The notes beneath the pieces are model-generated. The model made no database searches and had not been told where the DNA came from. It saw nothing but the letters and a program-made list of their open reading frames with translations. A program made the translations under genes and the position numbers. A stretch of DNA of 64,000 nt, taken from positions 6,892,001 through 6,956,000 of the forward strand of contig JAULJL010000017.1 in NCBI GenBank assembly GCA_030761205.1, given 5' to 3'. Shown piece after piece: positions 48,301-59,387 of the stretch. Numbering within the stretch: position 1 is the first letter of the stretch; every line of letters starts with the position of its first letter. Origin of the DNA: Fremontodendron californicum. Its lineage: Eukaryota > Streptophyta > Magnoliopsida > Malvales > Malvaceae.

Positions 48301-50590
48301 TAATTGGAGGATGTTTGCTATCTCCATACTCATATCCGGATATGCATCGGACACGGGTACTTCAATAAAATTGAAGAGTCGGAGCAACATAGCATCTGTA
48401 GATCTACTTTAATTTGCTCCACTGATCGTTTGCGTGGTTAACAATTTATGGTTGGAATAAGAAAGGACTAAATGGGGGAAATGATGAAACCATAAGTTTT
48501 GCCTTAATAAGTTCAGACTACTTTTGAGATAGCATCCTGTAAGGTCATTCTATCTATTATTATGTTAAGCTCTAACTCTAGTACAGTTCCTATTTTCCCC
48601 ACTTTTTTCTATAGTTCTTTTAAATCTTTTTCAGTTCCCTAGTGACGTAATTGTATTTGTCATTGGATATCAATAAATTTATTCTCGTAGAATTAGGTTA
48701 GCATTTAGTAAGTACTTGTTTTATATTATGAAGATGCACATTTATGATTTGTTACTTATTAAAACATTTTTAATGAACTTAAGCTCAATGCAGCCTTATC
48801 TAATAATGTACAACTTTAAGATGACCTTTTGCAATGTCAAATTCATTAGAACTAAGCTACTTTAAGCATAAATTATTCCAGTACTGTTCTTTCTGCTCAT
48901 TGGCATCCGTATTTATTTCGACACATATGAATAGTATCTTGTGCCTGTTACCTTGGCAGGTTGTTGCAGGATGCTGGCATGAATGATACGAGTATGACTC
49001 AACTATCTTGGTAAGTGTCAAAACTCTTCAAGTTCAAAATATTTAGTGCATGTCAAAAATATGCCCTAAATGAAGTCCACTTTTTCACCGTAAGTCTTAA
49101 ACTTGTAAAGAAGAGCTGCTGAAAGTATTATGCCTTTGTCTTTGCCAACTATGCGTGGACCATGTCGCCTTTTCATTACATGTAGGAAGAATTGATTGAA
49201 GATGCATAATACATAAACACAGACATACATGCAAAAATACATACATGGAATGCCATTGATGGTTAGGATCAAAAATAAGGACTGTAATGGTTTGACTGGC
49301 AACCTTTATCTACATCAAACAGCTGGAACTTAGCCTGATTTGAGACTGTTTTCAGTTTCAAAATTTTGAGATTGATTATATAATTTTAAATACCCGGCCT
49401 ATGAAATTATATAGGATCATGTTAGTGCTATAGTGCATGTAGATTATCTTGTGGTTACTGTTGACCTGTACTTGAAGTTGGTCACTTTGCCAATATTTCT
49501 AGGTTGAGAAACTGAGAATCAAAGTTGGCTCTTCGCTGAGGTAAATTAAGAGAAATTTTATTTAAGAAAACTGTTTTGTCTGAACTGAAATAAATAAAAA
49601 TTGTGGATGGAAATTTTGGAATATTTTATTATCCCTCGTATGTATGTAGCTGGTTTTCAACTCCATAGTGTTCAAACAGAGAGACATAGATCATCATCTT
49701 GTATATCAAGATACATAGTTTCTTGCATGAAAAGGTAGGTTACATCTATGTTACTCAGACTCAGGTATAAATGTCGAACATAGGTATGTGTTCGACACGG
49801 ATATGTTCGATTTATTTTAAGTTTTTTCATGTATTTGGAAGATTCTTGGGGGATCATATCTCCATACCCATGTCCGGATATGCGTCGGACACGGGTACTT
49901 CAAGAAAAATGAAAAATTAAAGCAACATAGGGTTACATTGAGACCGGCTGGCAACTGCACTAATGTGCATGTCTTTTTTTGTGATCAATGATTGGTCTAA
50001 ATTTGTCTTATGGATCCTTTCTCTTTTTTGTCCTTCTTTAAAGTTTTGTTTAACTGAATAATAAATATACTAAAACTTGGCATTTTGAAACACAGGGGAC
50101 TTGTAAATGACACATACAAGATGGACCTTATTCTTATACATCCGCCATATTTGATTGCCTTAGCTTGCATTTACATTGCTAGTGTATACAGAGACAAAGA
50201 TATTACCACTTGGTTTGAAGAACTTCGTGTTGATATGAATGTGGTGAGTTTTCTAAGCTATAAATAATGCATTTCCTGAGATCGTTCTACTGTAAATTGC
50301 ATAAGTATATTACTATTTACTGATCACCACCTTCTAATTCGAGCATTGCATGTCGCTGTGAAGTTTAAAATATACTGCAATTAGGTCCATCATGTCACAA
50401 TTGCAATTATATTTTTATAATGACTGCTTTTTACTTGTTAACATTTTAACTTCCATTTTATCGAAACCGGCAGGTGAAAAACATCTCGATGGAGATTTTA
50501 GATTTCTATGAAAACAACTATGAAAACAACAAATTGATTGTGGATGAACGAATAAGTACTGCTTTCAGCAAACTTGCTCTTAAGCCTTAG
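39396..50590 (+). CDS. CYCC1: C-type cyclin (Mediator CDK8-module cyclin)
   Basis: Nine exons: 39396-39427, 39530-39636, 40303-40342, 47342-47386, 47848-47966, 48058-48172, 48960-49010, 50096-50243 and 50474-50590. All have GT-AG borders, and they splice to 774 nt, 257 residues. The protein begins MAANFWTSSH and contains the cyclin box with YDPRLVAPTCLYLASKAEES, YEIKDILEMEMKILEALNYY and FHPYR, then the second cyclin fold with HPPYLIALACIYIASVYRDK. This is the plant cyclin C pattern: the partner of CDK8 in the Mediator kinase module, acting in the nucleus. An LTR retrotransposon occupies most of intron 3 without breaking the exons. The C-terminal part has a small YENN-YENN duplication and ends KLALKP, a few residues longer than I would expect for plant cyclin C. 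Confidence 0.94.
41008..41718 (-). repeat. 3' LTR, shortened
   Basis: Matches both ends of the right LTR, but about 770 bp is missing after a GTTTAGACTCTAAA block near 41420. Adjacent on the right is CACCTCCAAACTTAAG, a polypurine tract on the minus strand. Confidence 0.9.
41740..43200. other. Non-coding internal part of the LTR element
   Basis: AT-rich, with no recognisable polymerase domains where a complete element would carry them. Near 43180-43215 the minus strand has a CAAGCGCTTCTTAAGAGAC block, similar to a conserved sequence that follows the coding region in related plant elements. Confidence 0.6.
43244..43935 (-). pseudogene. Retroelement aspartic protease remnant
   Basis: The first frame (43935-43609) has SFVIPCTIVNKFFGKALCDL and the active-site-like DLGASINLMPLS. 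The second frame (43606-43244) has IPIILGRPFLATGRTLIDV, the usual C-terminal half of an Athila/Tat-type protease. A single-base loss near 43628 separates the halves. The catalytic DTG is DLG here, so activity is doubtful even without the frameshift. Confidence 0.85.
44136..45552 (-). pseudogene. Retroelement gag remnant
   Basis: From 45552 the minus strand reads MRRAR, then after a shift ELVPFDPELERTFHRL. A gag core follows: LRLFPFSLPAGSIIAWEDLA, then KFLAKYFSPTKTAKMRNDI, an in-frame stop after DSESLYEA, and a C-terminal part with EIDEAYDLIEEMTSNSYQW and a Cys-rich CELCGDGQTSNRCP. A later piece has QTQSVMLQNQAASLRNLETQ. At least three frame changes or stops break it. Confidence 0.88.
45650..45671 (-). 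other. Primer-binding site, aspartate-tRNA type
   Basis: Directly inside the right (5') LTR, the minus strand reads TTTTTGGCGCCGTTGCCAGG, which fits the plant tRNA-Asp 3' end with minor mismatch. It fixes the element's orientation. Confidence 0.85.
45672..47140 (-). repeat. 5' LTR, full length
   Basis: 1469 bp. The minus strand of 46700-46920 contains a stretch related to the LTR of the element at 56650-63516 (shared CCGGAGCTTGTTGC-like and AAATCAGCCGAGAAAGTGC blocks). Confidence 0.9.
48215..48391 (+). mobile_element. Mutator-type MITE, family 2, copy 1
   Basis: Begins CTATGTTACTCGGACTCGG and ends GAGTCGGAGCAACATA: a terminal inverted repeat of about 16 bp. GCATCTGTA flanks both sides (48206-48214 and 48392-48400), a perfect 9-bp duplication. 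The interior repeats variants of TCGGACACGGGTA and its complement. It lies in cyclin C intron 6 and has no coding. Confidence 0.9.
49746..49929 (+). mobile_element. Mutator-type MITE, family 2, copy 2
   Basis: Starts CTATGTTACTCAGACTC and ends AAAGCAACATA. Flanks AGGTTACAT and GGGTTACAT match at 8 of 9 bases. It lies in cyclin C intron 7, in the same orientation as copy 1. Confidence 0.87.
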
Positions 50591-51176
50591 ATGGTCAGTC
50601 AGTCATAAGCAAGGAAACAGGTAATGTGGTGAAGGCAGAAGTGAAAAGCATTGATCCCTGGTTTGATTTGATGCCTCTAGGTCTTGGCAGATTAACCTTC
50701 CTGTATGATACTACAATGCTGCTATTTAAAAAGTTTGCAGAATATAATTACAGTTAATGTAATAATGTCTAATTACTCAGATTTTTATGTATATATAATT
50801 CAAACATTTCATCTGAATTCTTTTAATAGGTCTTATCAATTGTGCATTTTATTATCTATATTTCTTTAAGTTCACTAATTTTTAGTAATAAACCTCAAAT
50901 CCTGCATACAAGAGAGATTTGTATGGAAGAAAATGTACATTAACCAAGATGAATATTCCGTCAACTTTGACTGTAAGGGTATAATTTCCTATACTTGAAA
51001 TAATGAAATCTAAAAAACTTACATCCCGAGGAACTTCCCAGGACACCGATTTTGCCTGAGAAATGCTGGCAGCTATAGATTAGACAACAATATAAGCTAT
51101 GAGTGTAAGATGGAACTTTACAACAAAACAAAAAAAAAAAATGAAATAAATTACAAATGTTCTAAGCAGCCCCTTA
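50591..51176. other. Convergent 3' ends of cyclin C and the kinase gene
   Basis: About 590 bp between the cyclin C stop and the end of the kinase-side open frame. It holds the 3' untranslated regions. An exon-like minus-strand piece near 51000-51045 with a possible acceptor (TTTCTCAG) is an alternative last kinase exon but is not favoured. Confidence 0.5.
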
Positions 51177-51299
51177 TTAGATTATCCAATCAACTCGGTC
51201 AAAGGTGACCCTGCTGGAAGGGGAGGGCACAGCCAACAATTGACGTTCTAAGAGGTCGGGCTGCAATGATGCGATTGCAAACCCGGCAGATTGTGGAAC

Positions 51300-54200
51300 T
51301 CAAATTGGTGGATGCTGAATCGAACTGCAACCGAAAATTTCCCCCCAAACGAAGGGGGGAATATTGGATGTCATGTCATAAAAAGATCTAGAGATGAATG
51401 TAATGTGCAAAAGGAGTGAAAAACACATATAGACAACTTTTGGTTTTGATCTATGTTACTCCGACTCTTCATTATTCTTGAAGTATTCGTGTCCGACACC
51501 CGTGTCCGTCGAATATCCAGATATGAGTATGAAGATATAATCTCCCAAAGACCTTTTAAATACATAAAAATTTTAGAAAAATTTAAATATACCCGTGTTG
51601 GATACATATCTGAGTCCGACACTCACACCCGAATCCGAGTAACATAAATTTTAATCTACATGCACGCATCAAATCAACCGGTGCCATAGACAATGTACTT
51701 TAATAACAGCGTATGCAGAATGCGGGCTGAGAAAAACTACTTTCCATATATGGTTATTAACCGAATTGGAAACTAAAACATTACAGTATTGCAGCGGTAA
51801 TTTAAGTATAAACTGCTAGAACATCAAATAGGTTCCTTACTAATGACGATTAGTGGGAAGACTTATTTCAAACAAAAAGGTAATATCTATAACACCAAAA
51901 CTCTAGGGACCATGACAATATGCTTACGCTGATTCTAAAACGAGCGAGGCTAAATGAAAGAACTCACCTGAACGAGAGATACAAGGAGGATTCAACTGGT
52001 GTGTGAATTCCATTTTGATCCGGAGTAAGCAATGACCAAAAAACTGGAATGAAAAGAACCCGCAGCCCATTAGTGGCAAACACTAAAGTCTAAACAAAGA
52101 AGAAAAAGCAAATAAAAACTACTGATCAATGTTACTTCTGGAAATTATGCTGGTAGCATTAACTCAAATAAAGGTCAAAGTATCTAGGAAGTTTCTGTAC
52201 TATATCATCTAGTGCAAATTAATCCCTCTACTATAAAATTGAGTAATTTAATCTCTATGGTTTTAAAATTGAAGCAAAAAAATAAAATCACTGACTAGTG
52301 TAACGGAAACTACTAAAAAAACTGACGTGACATTTAATCTTGTGTTTATTAGATGACGTGGATGTCAAATGCTGACGTGGCACCAATAAAATTTTGTCAA
52401 CTTAGTTTGTTATTTTATCCACGTCAGCTTAAAATAATATATTTTATTGGTGTCACATCATCAAATAAACACAAGGTAAAATGTTACGTCAGCTTTTTTA
52501 ACAGTTTTCATTACACTAGTTAGTGATTTTATCCTTTTGCTTCAATTTTAAAAGTACATGGACTAAATTACTCAGTTTTATAATAGAATGACTAATTTGC
52601 ATTAGATGATATAGTACAGGGATTTTCCAAGTACTTTGACCCTCAAATGAAGCATGGTATCCAGATTAAAGTTCAGAACAAAGATCTATTTCTCATATGA
52701 AATTGCTTTATGCATCACCTATGTTGCTCCGACTCTTCATTTTTCTTGAAATACTTGTGTCCGACACCCGTGTCCGACACATATACGGACATGGGTATGG
52801 AGATATGATCCTCCAAAGACCCTTCAAATACATGAAAATCTTAGAAAAAATTAAGCATACCCGTGTCGGATACATACCCGTGTCCGACACTCACATCCGA
52901 GTCCAAGTAACATATGCATCACTATTGCCACTTCCCGTTTTCTGTTCCTAAAGATGATATTTGAGGATCATATGAATTACCTGATTGCTTTGGATGATCT
53001 TTCAGCCTAGGACAAAACAGTATATCCTGCATCACGAAGTTCAGCAGTTAGCCATATTTCATAATGGTGAAAAATCTGATCCATATCAAAGATATATAAT
53101 AGCCAAGAGCAACTTTTTTGAGTCTAGCACTGCATAACTCACCTCTCCCATACCTTGAGAGACATTATGGACCAGCTCTGCAAGAAATAAATGAGTCAGA
53201 TTCTTTTTTTTCTTTTAAATGTAAAAGTAAATTCTTCAACAGAGACCTGGCAGAATAGAATTCAAAGAAATATGATATGCAAGAAACATTCCAGCAGATG
53301 GAAATTTATCCATAAATATCATGTAAATCAAAGGACCTTCCTAAACAATGATGTTTTTATCGAAGAATAAAAGCAGCTATCCATTCTGGATTAGTGCTGA
53401 CATAGTTTTAAATATAACACTGAAAAGCATATTCAGTTGGTCAAGAGGAGAACTACATAGCTTGCAGAATATCCCTTCCTAAATGGAAAACAGCAGACAT
53501 TATTTCTAGGTTCATCTACTTTATCTCTCCATGAAGATCTAACCTTGCCAACGACTTGAGGTAGGCACCAAATCCTAAGTTCTAAGACACCACTACTCTA
53601 TTCCTCCATAAACCAGAAGAAGATGAAAAATGACGCCTGACCATGCCACATATGGATTTAAGCGGTGCAGCAACTAAAACTTGAGAGGCATCAGTAGCTA
53701 ACAGAAACAGCAGTCCACAGAACTATAAACACAGGAGGTACAACAATATTACCTAAGTTCGAAACACTTGGTTTTACTTCAAGTGTCAAGCCTAGAAAAC
53801 AATCATCAGGTTCAGTGTCAAAATCCCATAGATTCAACTCAAGATTTGGCTTTGCCCCTATAGAATAGTAAAGGACAACATTAATAGATTGAACCACAAA
53901 AAAGAGAACAGCAAATGTTATCAATCAGTCTTGCATGAAAACTAGAAGTGAACTCCAAAACTCACCCATGCTGTTTAGTCTCAGCTCAAGTGGATCATGC
54001 AGCAGTGTATGAGGAACACATGCATCCACCTGTCCAGGAATTTTTAGTAAAATTGATCTAATGCAAATAGAATAGAAATCATAGGATAACTCTAGAACAC
54101 ATATTACATTAAAAAAAGGATGCTGCAATGCCTGATCTGCTGTTGGCCTCCTTAATGGGTCCCATGAGCAAAGTTGCTACAGACAGTCAAAGTAGGGGGT

Positions 54201-55571
54201 GTAAGATATTATATAGTACGGCAAGTCACCTGCTAAATGCTAGTCAACCACAGTACATACCATGATTAAATCAACAGCCTCTGAGCTGGCATTGGGAATG
54301 ATATCTGACAGGTTGGTAGGTAAAATCTGCCCAAAAGTAATGATGATAAATTAAAACAAAATAAAAAAGAAAAGGTCAAAACATAGCAGATAATAGATAA
54401 CTAATAGATATAAAGAAAAAATAAATACCTCTGAATTACTAATATTATAAAGACGAGAGATGTTTGCTGCTTCAGGGAAATAAGACCAATCAGGTGCACC
54501 CAGAACACAGCATATCTTGTAGAGTTGATCTAATTCACTGCCAGGAGGTGAAAGTATTAACGTAAGGAAAAATCCTTACAAGTTCTGCTATAGCTTTCTT
54601 TTACTTCAATGGTAAAAGTTTAAAAAAATCTGCACATACAACACCTACAAAGTTATGTATTCTGAATCAATAGCAAACAAGAATAAAAAAAAATAGATAA
54701 AGGCATGTAATTAAGAAACTTGCATGGCAAGTAAAGAAATGTTCTTGGGATCATAGCACTGCCAAGATTATTATGCAGAAAGGTAACGAATATACCTTAC
54801 TCAATATCTATAGTCATGCATCCCCACCCACCCACCCATGCATGCATGCAAGCACACACGTTCATGTACATACACATAACGATATCTATAAAATGGAAAA
54901 AGAGGCATGGACTGAGGACAATATGACAAAATTTACGTACCATATTTTGTCCATAAGCAAAAAAGGTCCTAGATATGCAGATGTGGGTAGGAACAATTTG
55001 GTTCAGGTTAAAAGTCCCTAAAGGACAAATGAATATAATGTAGAACAGAAACAACATTAGAACAAACAAAGATCAACTATGTTGTGTTGGTTTTTTTTTT
55101 TGGCACACATTGTTTTCTTATCAGTTATATACAATCAATCAAACTGGTAACTTTATGCCATTGAATTATCAACATTAGCAATCATCACTACAGATGCAAC
55201 AGAATTACCAGAGTCAAGCATCACAGGACACACCAACTATATAGCAGGAGTCACAAAAGTAACTTTATCAAGCCCAAAACTTGAAAGCAAAATTCAAGAA
55301 CATAGTGGAGTTAGTATATACTATATAGTATAATGCACGATGGAGCTCCATGGTTAGAGAATATATGTTCGACATAAAAGTACTTGTATTGCATGTGTGC
55401 ATTTATGCTGAGAAAAGATATATATGTAAGCACAAAGGATTGCCTTAATTTACATCGTTTTCTACCAAGATTAAAAAAGAGAAAAACTTGGAATAGTAAA
55501 TCACCTTTCACCTGGGAAAATAGGAGATGAAGTGAAAAGCTCTGCTACTATCGCACCAACAGCCCACATAT
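51300..55571 (-). CDS. MHK: MHK/CDKF-4-like protein kinase, 3' part
   Basis: Partial gene on the minus strand. Exons: 55571-55505, 54537-54429, 54326-54261, 54176-54108, 54029-53966, 53857-53753, 53177-53143, 53026-52981, 52043-51968, and a final exon from 51324. Phases agree at every junction. The kinase C-lobe reads DMWAVGAIVAELFTSSPIFP, then LDQLYKICCVLGAPDW, SDIIPNASSEAVDLIM and QLCSWDPLRRPTADQALQHP. It is followed by a tail with KPNLELNLWDFDTEPDDCF. This fits plant MAK-homologous kinases (MHK, also called cyclin-dependent kinase F-4), serine/threonine kinases of the RCK group. The N-lobe exons are absent from the window, presumably to the right of the transposon nest. The last exon ends SSIQHPPI at a TGA, but the frame beyond stays open to 51177. 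Confidence 0.88.
51452..51647 (-). mobile_element. Mutator-type MITE, family 2, copy 3
   Basis: Inverted relative to copies 1 and 2: starts TATGTTACTCCGACTC and ends CCGAGTAACATA plus one base. Flanks GTTTTGATC and ATTTTAATC match at 7 of 9 bases. It lies in the last intron of the kinase gene. Confidence 0.83.
52172..52641. mobile_element. Long-inverted-repeat MITE with 9-bp duplication
   Basis: 470 bp. The first and last 150-200 bp are inverted copies of each other (AGGTCAAAGTATCT... and ...AAGTACTTTGACC, with CTGTACTATATCATCTA in both arms). CTCAAATAA and CTCAAATGA flank the element, agreeing at 8 of 9 bases, as for Mutator-type insertion. The inner arms carry several ACGT-core motifs: GATGACGTGG, GCTGACGTGG, CCACGTCAGC and TTACGTCAGC. 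It lies in a kinase intron. Confidence 0.87.
52720..52914 (-). mobile_element. Mutator-type MITE, family 2, copy 4
   Basis: Same orientation as copy 3. Starts TATGTTGCTCCGACTC and ends CAAGTAACATA. Flanks TGCATCACC and TGCATCACT match at 8 of 9 bases. The interior repeats TGTCCGACACCCGTGTCCGA-like blocks. It sits in a kinase intron, 79 bp right of the 52172-52641 MITE. Confidence 0.88.
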
Positions 55572-56649
55572 CTGTAAGGCTGCTATTATCATACATCATT
55601 CAAGCAAAACAAAACATGATATAGATAAATCTCAAAGTAATACATTTAATGAAAGAAAGAAAAGTAGGAATATTGCAGATCGGAGGAAATTCTTTGCTGC
55701 TTCTGATGACCAATCACTGGAGTTCTTTCCTAACCAGATTGCTGCCGGATCAGCAACTGTTAAACCACCAGAGGAAGTTTTAGAGGAAGGGAATTCTTAC
55801 TGGCAGAATTCAGTTGTTGCACAACTCATAGGGAGAGTCCCAAATTTTATTTTCTTCCAGAGATTGGTTAATCTCCTCTAGGGGAAAGATGGGGATGTAG
55901 AAATGAAATTTGCACGGCAAAATTTGTCATCCAGTTCTCAATTCAAACACTAGAGACAGAGTGCTTGAATCTTGTCTGTGGCATATCCGAAACAAGTCAA
56001 TTATTGTTAGAAAATGGGAGTCTGGAATGAAGACCCTTGATTTCAACATGGAGAAACTGCCTGTATGGATACATTTGGAAAGAGATCCTTTGGATCTTAC
56101 ACAAAAAAGGCCTTAGTTATATTGCCAGTGCTTTGGAGACTCCATTATACATGGATAAAATCACCGCCAGTAAGCAAGGTTTAGCTTATGCTAAAGTATG
56201 TATTGAGAAACAGAATACCTTGAAGGTCTTCTACACTTTCTCTGTGTTGCGGCTGAATTGAGCTAATAGTGAGTTATTTTCTTATCTTTATAGGAAATAC
56301 AGTAAGCTTTCGGCTTCAAACTCGGAACCTTACCTGTTAGGTATTTTGGGAGTCCCTGTTGTTACAAGAAAGAACACAAACAGGGACTGTGCTCCATTGA
56401 TTGAAAAGATCACTGCCAGGATTAACAATTGGGCTACAAAATTCTATCTATGCAGGTCGGTTCCAACTTTTCCAATCAGTTTTATTTAGTCTTTGGAACT
56501 ATTGGTGTAGGCACTTTATTCTTCCCAAGGGAGTCTTGAATAGCATTAATCAGCTTTGTTTAAGATTTCTCTAGACTGGTCAAGATAGTTCTGCAAAAGG
56601 TGCTCGAACTAGTTGGCAATCCATTTACCACTCCAAGTCTGAAGGAAGG

Positions 56650-58190
56650 TGATAAGCTCATAAAATACACATTTTATGTCCTTTCTATTCTTAGTTTTAG
56701 TTATGTTTTCGATCTTTATTTTGATTACTTATATTATATTTTTGAATTCTAGGTATATTTAAGAGAATGAAGTGAAAATGTCAATAATAATGGTAAAGAG
56801 CTTACAAAATCATAATCACAAGATGGAAGAAGACTTGGGAGTCAATATCAATTTCTGGTTGCAAAGCAAGAAGACAGATTTGACCTCCGGGGCTTGTTGC
56901 AAGGAAAACATGATGTTAAAGTCCTTATTTGAAAAAACTTCCTTCTTGACTTTTGAATCTGACTTGAATACCTTTCCAACGGTAGTTTACACGCCTAAAT
57001 CGGACAAGAAATAGTCATCCAAATCAGCTGAGAAAGTGCAAGAAGACTCATCAGAAAATGATTGGCAGAAGCTCGGCGCAGCGGAGCCCAATTCCAGCGC
57101 CGCGGCGCCCAAAATCTGCCAAAAAGTCTGCAAATCTGGAAAAAAACGTAAATTTTGCCCCCTAACCTTACTTGTGCGGCAAAAACTTGTTTCCAGGGTT
57201 TTAAAGATTTATAAATACTATCTTTTGAGCCACAAATTAGATATCTTTTGAGGAAACTCAAGAATCATCATCATTATTCTTCTTCTTCTCCATTCTATTA
57301 GTTTTCTTTTAGTTTTTTTTCTTAGTTTCTTTTATGTCTATGTTAACTATGCCGATGCAAGACTAAAATTTTTTTTTTGTTAAAGGTGATTGCAAAGCCC
57401 TAGAACATGTTGTATAATTGATTTTCAGAGTCTATTTATCATTAATTTTCTATCAAAATTACTTATGTTCTTCTATAAGAACTGTTCATAATGTTGTCTT
57501 GATTTGTTTAAGTTGCAAACTAGATATATCGTAATAATTATCCAATACTAGTTCAGGAGACATGATACGTAGCTTGTCTTGATTTCCTATTCAATAGTGG
57601 CAATTTGTGATTAATGATTATAGTCAAGTTTTCGCTAATTGCAAAGTGAAAACATAATCTAAGTTAAACAATTCATGTTTTTGCTTTTGTTGCTTAGATC
57701 AACCTATCTTTCTCATCATAAAGCTGCTATCACATTAAATTTAGAGATGTTTATCCTAGGTTGTTTGGTAGTTAGAGATTAAATAATGACGTTTGTCCTA
57801 TTTAACGACGAACTAAGGAAGGATTGGCATAACACGGGAGGTTGTTATCTATGGTTGTTAACTTTGATAGATCATAGATATTGATAGATCTAAAATTGAT
57901 TCTTAACGTTGTCTAGTGGTGACAAATGAAACCTTAACCATACTTTTCTCTTATTTGACTTCTTCTATTTACTTATTTGCACTCTTATTATTCTGATTTG
58001 CTTTAGTTTTAATTATTTCAAAAACCCCTTTTCCTTTATTTTCTTTTCTTATTCTTTGAATTGAAATAATAAACCAATAATTGATAAATTGAAACTCAAT
58101 CCCTGAGGACTCGACTCTTGCTTACTACTATATTTATAATTGATCTTTTTAGTGCAAGGTTAAACAAGATACGCTTTTTTTAGTGCATCA
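56650..58190 (+). repeat. 5' LTR
   Basis: Begins TGATAAGCTCATAAAATACA and ends TTTTAGTGCATCA. Nearly full-length similarity to 61973-63516, with scattered substitutions and small gaps. Confidence 0.92.
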
Positions 58191-58212
58191 AGTTTTTGGC
58201 GCCATTGTCGAG
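58191..58212 (+). other. Primer-binding site, aspartate-tRNA type
   Basis: AGTTTTTGGCGCCATTGTCG follows the 5' LTR directly. It is the common TGGCGCC-type site with two changes from the best match to plant tRNA-Asp. Confidence 0.8.
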
Positions 58213-58317
58213 GATTGCTTCCTTTAGTTTATTTGTTACTTGGTTTATCTTATTTTCAGTTCTAATTAATTTTCTTTTTGTATATATAGGTTTTCTTTTC
58301 TACCCAATCAAAGAGAG

Positions 58318-58578
58318 ATGGCATGGGTTACATCAAACATTCAAAACCAACTAGCAAACCTCACATCCATAGTTCAACAACTGGCCATGGGTAATGTTCA
58401 ACAATCAAGGAAGTGTAGAGTACGCTTTATGATGGATCATCCAATCAATTTGTGCCCATACTTCCGAGATGATAATTTTGAACAAGCCTATGATTTAGGA
58501 AGATGTCAAGGCCAACAAAGGTTCCAAAGACAACAGTATGATCCTTACTCAAACACTTACAATGAAGGATGGTGAGAT
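58318..58578 (+). pseudogene. Gag fragment, left of the MITE
   Basis: An open frame starting MAWVTSNIQNQLANLTSIV and passing through HPINLCPYFRDDNFEQAYD, close to the middle of Athila/Tat-type gag proteins. It is interrupted by the MITE at 58579 and has lost the upstream gag core. Confidence 0.7.
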
Positions 58579-59387
58579 TAGGGGTATAAACGAGACACTT
58601 GTGCTCGCAAGCTACTCGAATTCGATTCGGTCATTATCGAGCCAAGCTCGAGCTCGAGCTATCGAGCGGGCCGAGTTCGAGTATCTTAATACCCGATTCG
58701 AGTAGCTCGCGAGCCTAATCGAGCTTTTTTATTTATTAATTTACTATTTTACCCTATATATATACACTTAAAAACCCTAAAAACCTAATTTTTCTCTTTT
58801 GTCCCCTCTTACCCGCGCCTCTTCTTTCTCTCTGTCCCAATCTCACCTGCTGCTCCTACCTTCTCTCACACTCCCACCCAAGCATCGAGCCTCCTTCCTT
58901 CTCTCTCAAATCTCGCTTGCGACTAAAAATGGCCACAAAACAACTCCTTCAACTTGCTACAGGTGCGCCTTCAACCTGCATCTCTTGACCCAGTCAACAA
59001 AACCCTTCTTTTGGCTCTCAATTTTTGCTGAAATCTTTCACAAATTTCATACTGGTTTGAAGATTTTGTGATGAGTGGTGATCAATTTCAAAGCCTATAG
59101 AAAAACTGTGGGTATTATTATAAGAACTTTTCCTTGTTTGATATTTTTATCTCGATTTTTTGGTCAATTACCACAATGTGTATGAAAAGGCTTAATGTGA
59201 GTTCGAGCTCAAGTATATAAGTCGAGTAAACGAGCTCGAGCTCGAATAGTTCAATTTTATCTCGAGCCGAGCTCGAGCTTAAAAAATTATATTCGATCGA
59301 GCTCGAGTCGAGTTTCGAGCCACGAGTTTCGAATCGAGCTCGAGCTCAAGCTTCTCAATATTCGGGCTAGGCTCGATTACAGCCCTA
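58579..59387. mobile_element. hAT-like MITE inside the LTR element
   Basis: 809 bp, starting TAGGGGTATAAACGAG and ending CTCGATTACAGCCCTA: an imperfect inverted repeat. GGTGAGAT flanks both sides (58571-58578 and 59388-59395), a perfect 8-bp duplication. Both subterminal regions are packed with GAGCTCGAG and TCGAGCTCGAGC motifs, typical hAT binding repeats. The frame at 58799-59071 inside is not a recognisable gene. Confidence 0.88.

Noticed and set aside
54820..54860. CCCACCCACCCATGCATGCATG region as a regulatory site
   Set aside because: It is a simple-sequence repeat within a kinase intron without supporting evidence.
39396..55571. Cyclin C and the kinase as a functional gene pair
   Set aside because: They only converge tail to tail. 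Cyclin C works with CDK8, not with MHK-type kinases as far as is known, so proximity alone does not support a pairing.
56772..57014. 80-residue frame repeated at 62103-62342
   Set aside because: It occurs in both LTRs of the same element and is non-coding LTR sequence, though related to the LTR at 46.7 kb.
58799..59071. 90-residue frame
   Set aside because: It lies inside the hAT MITE and resembles no protein.
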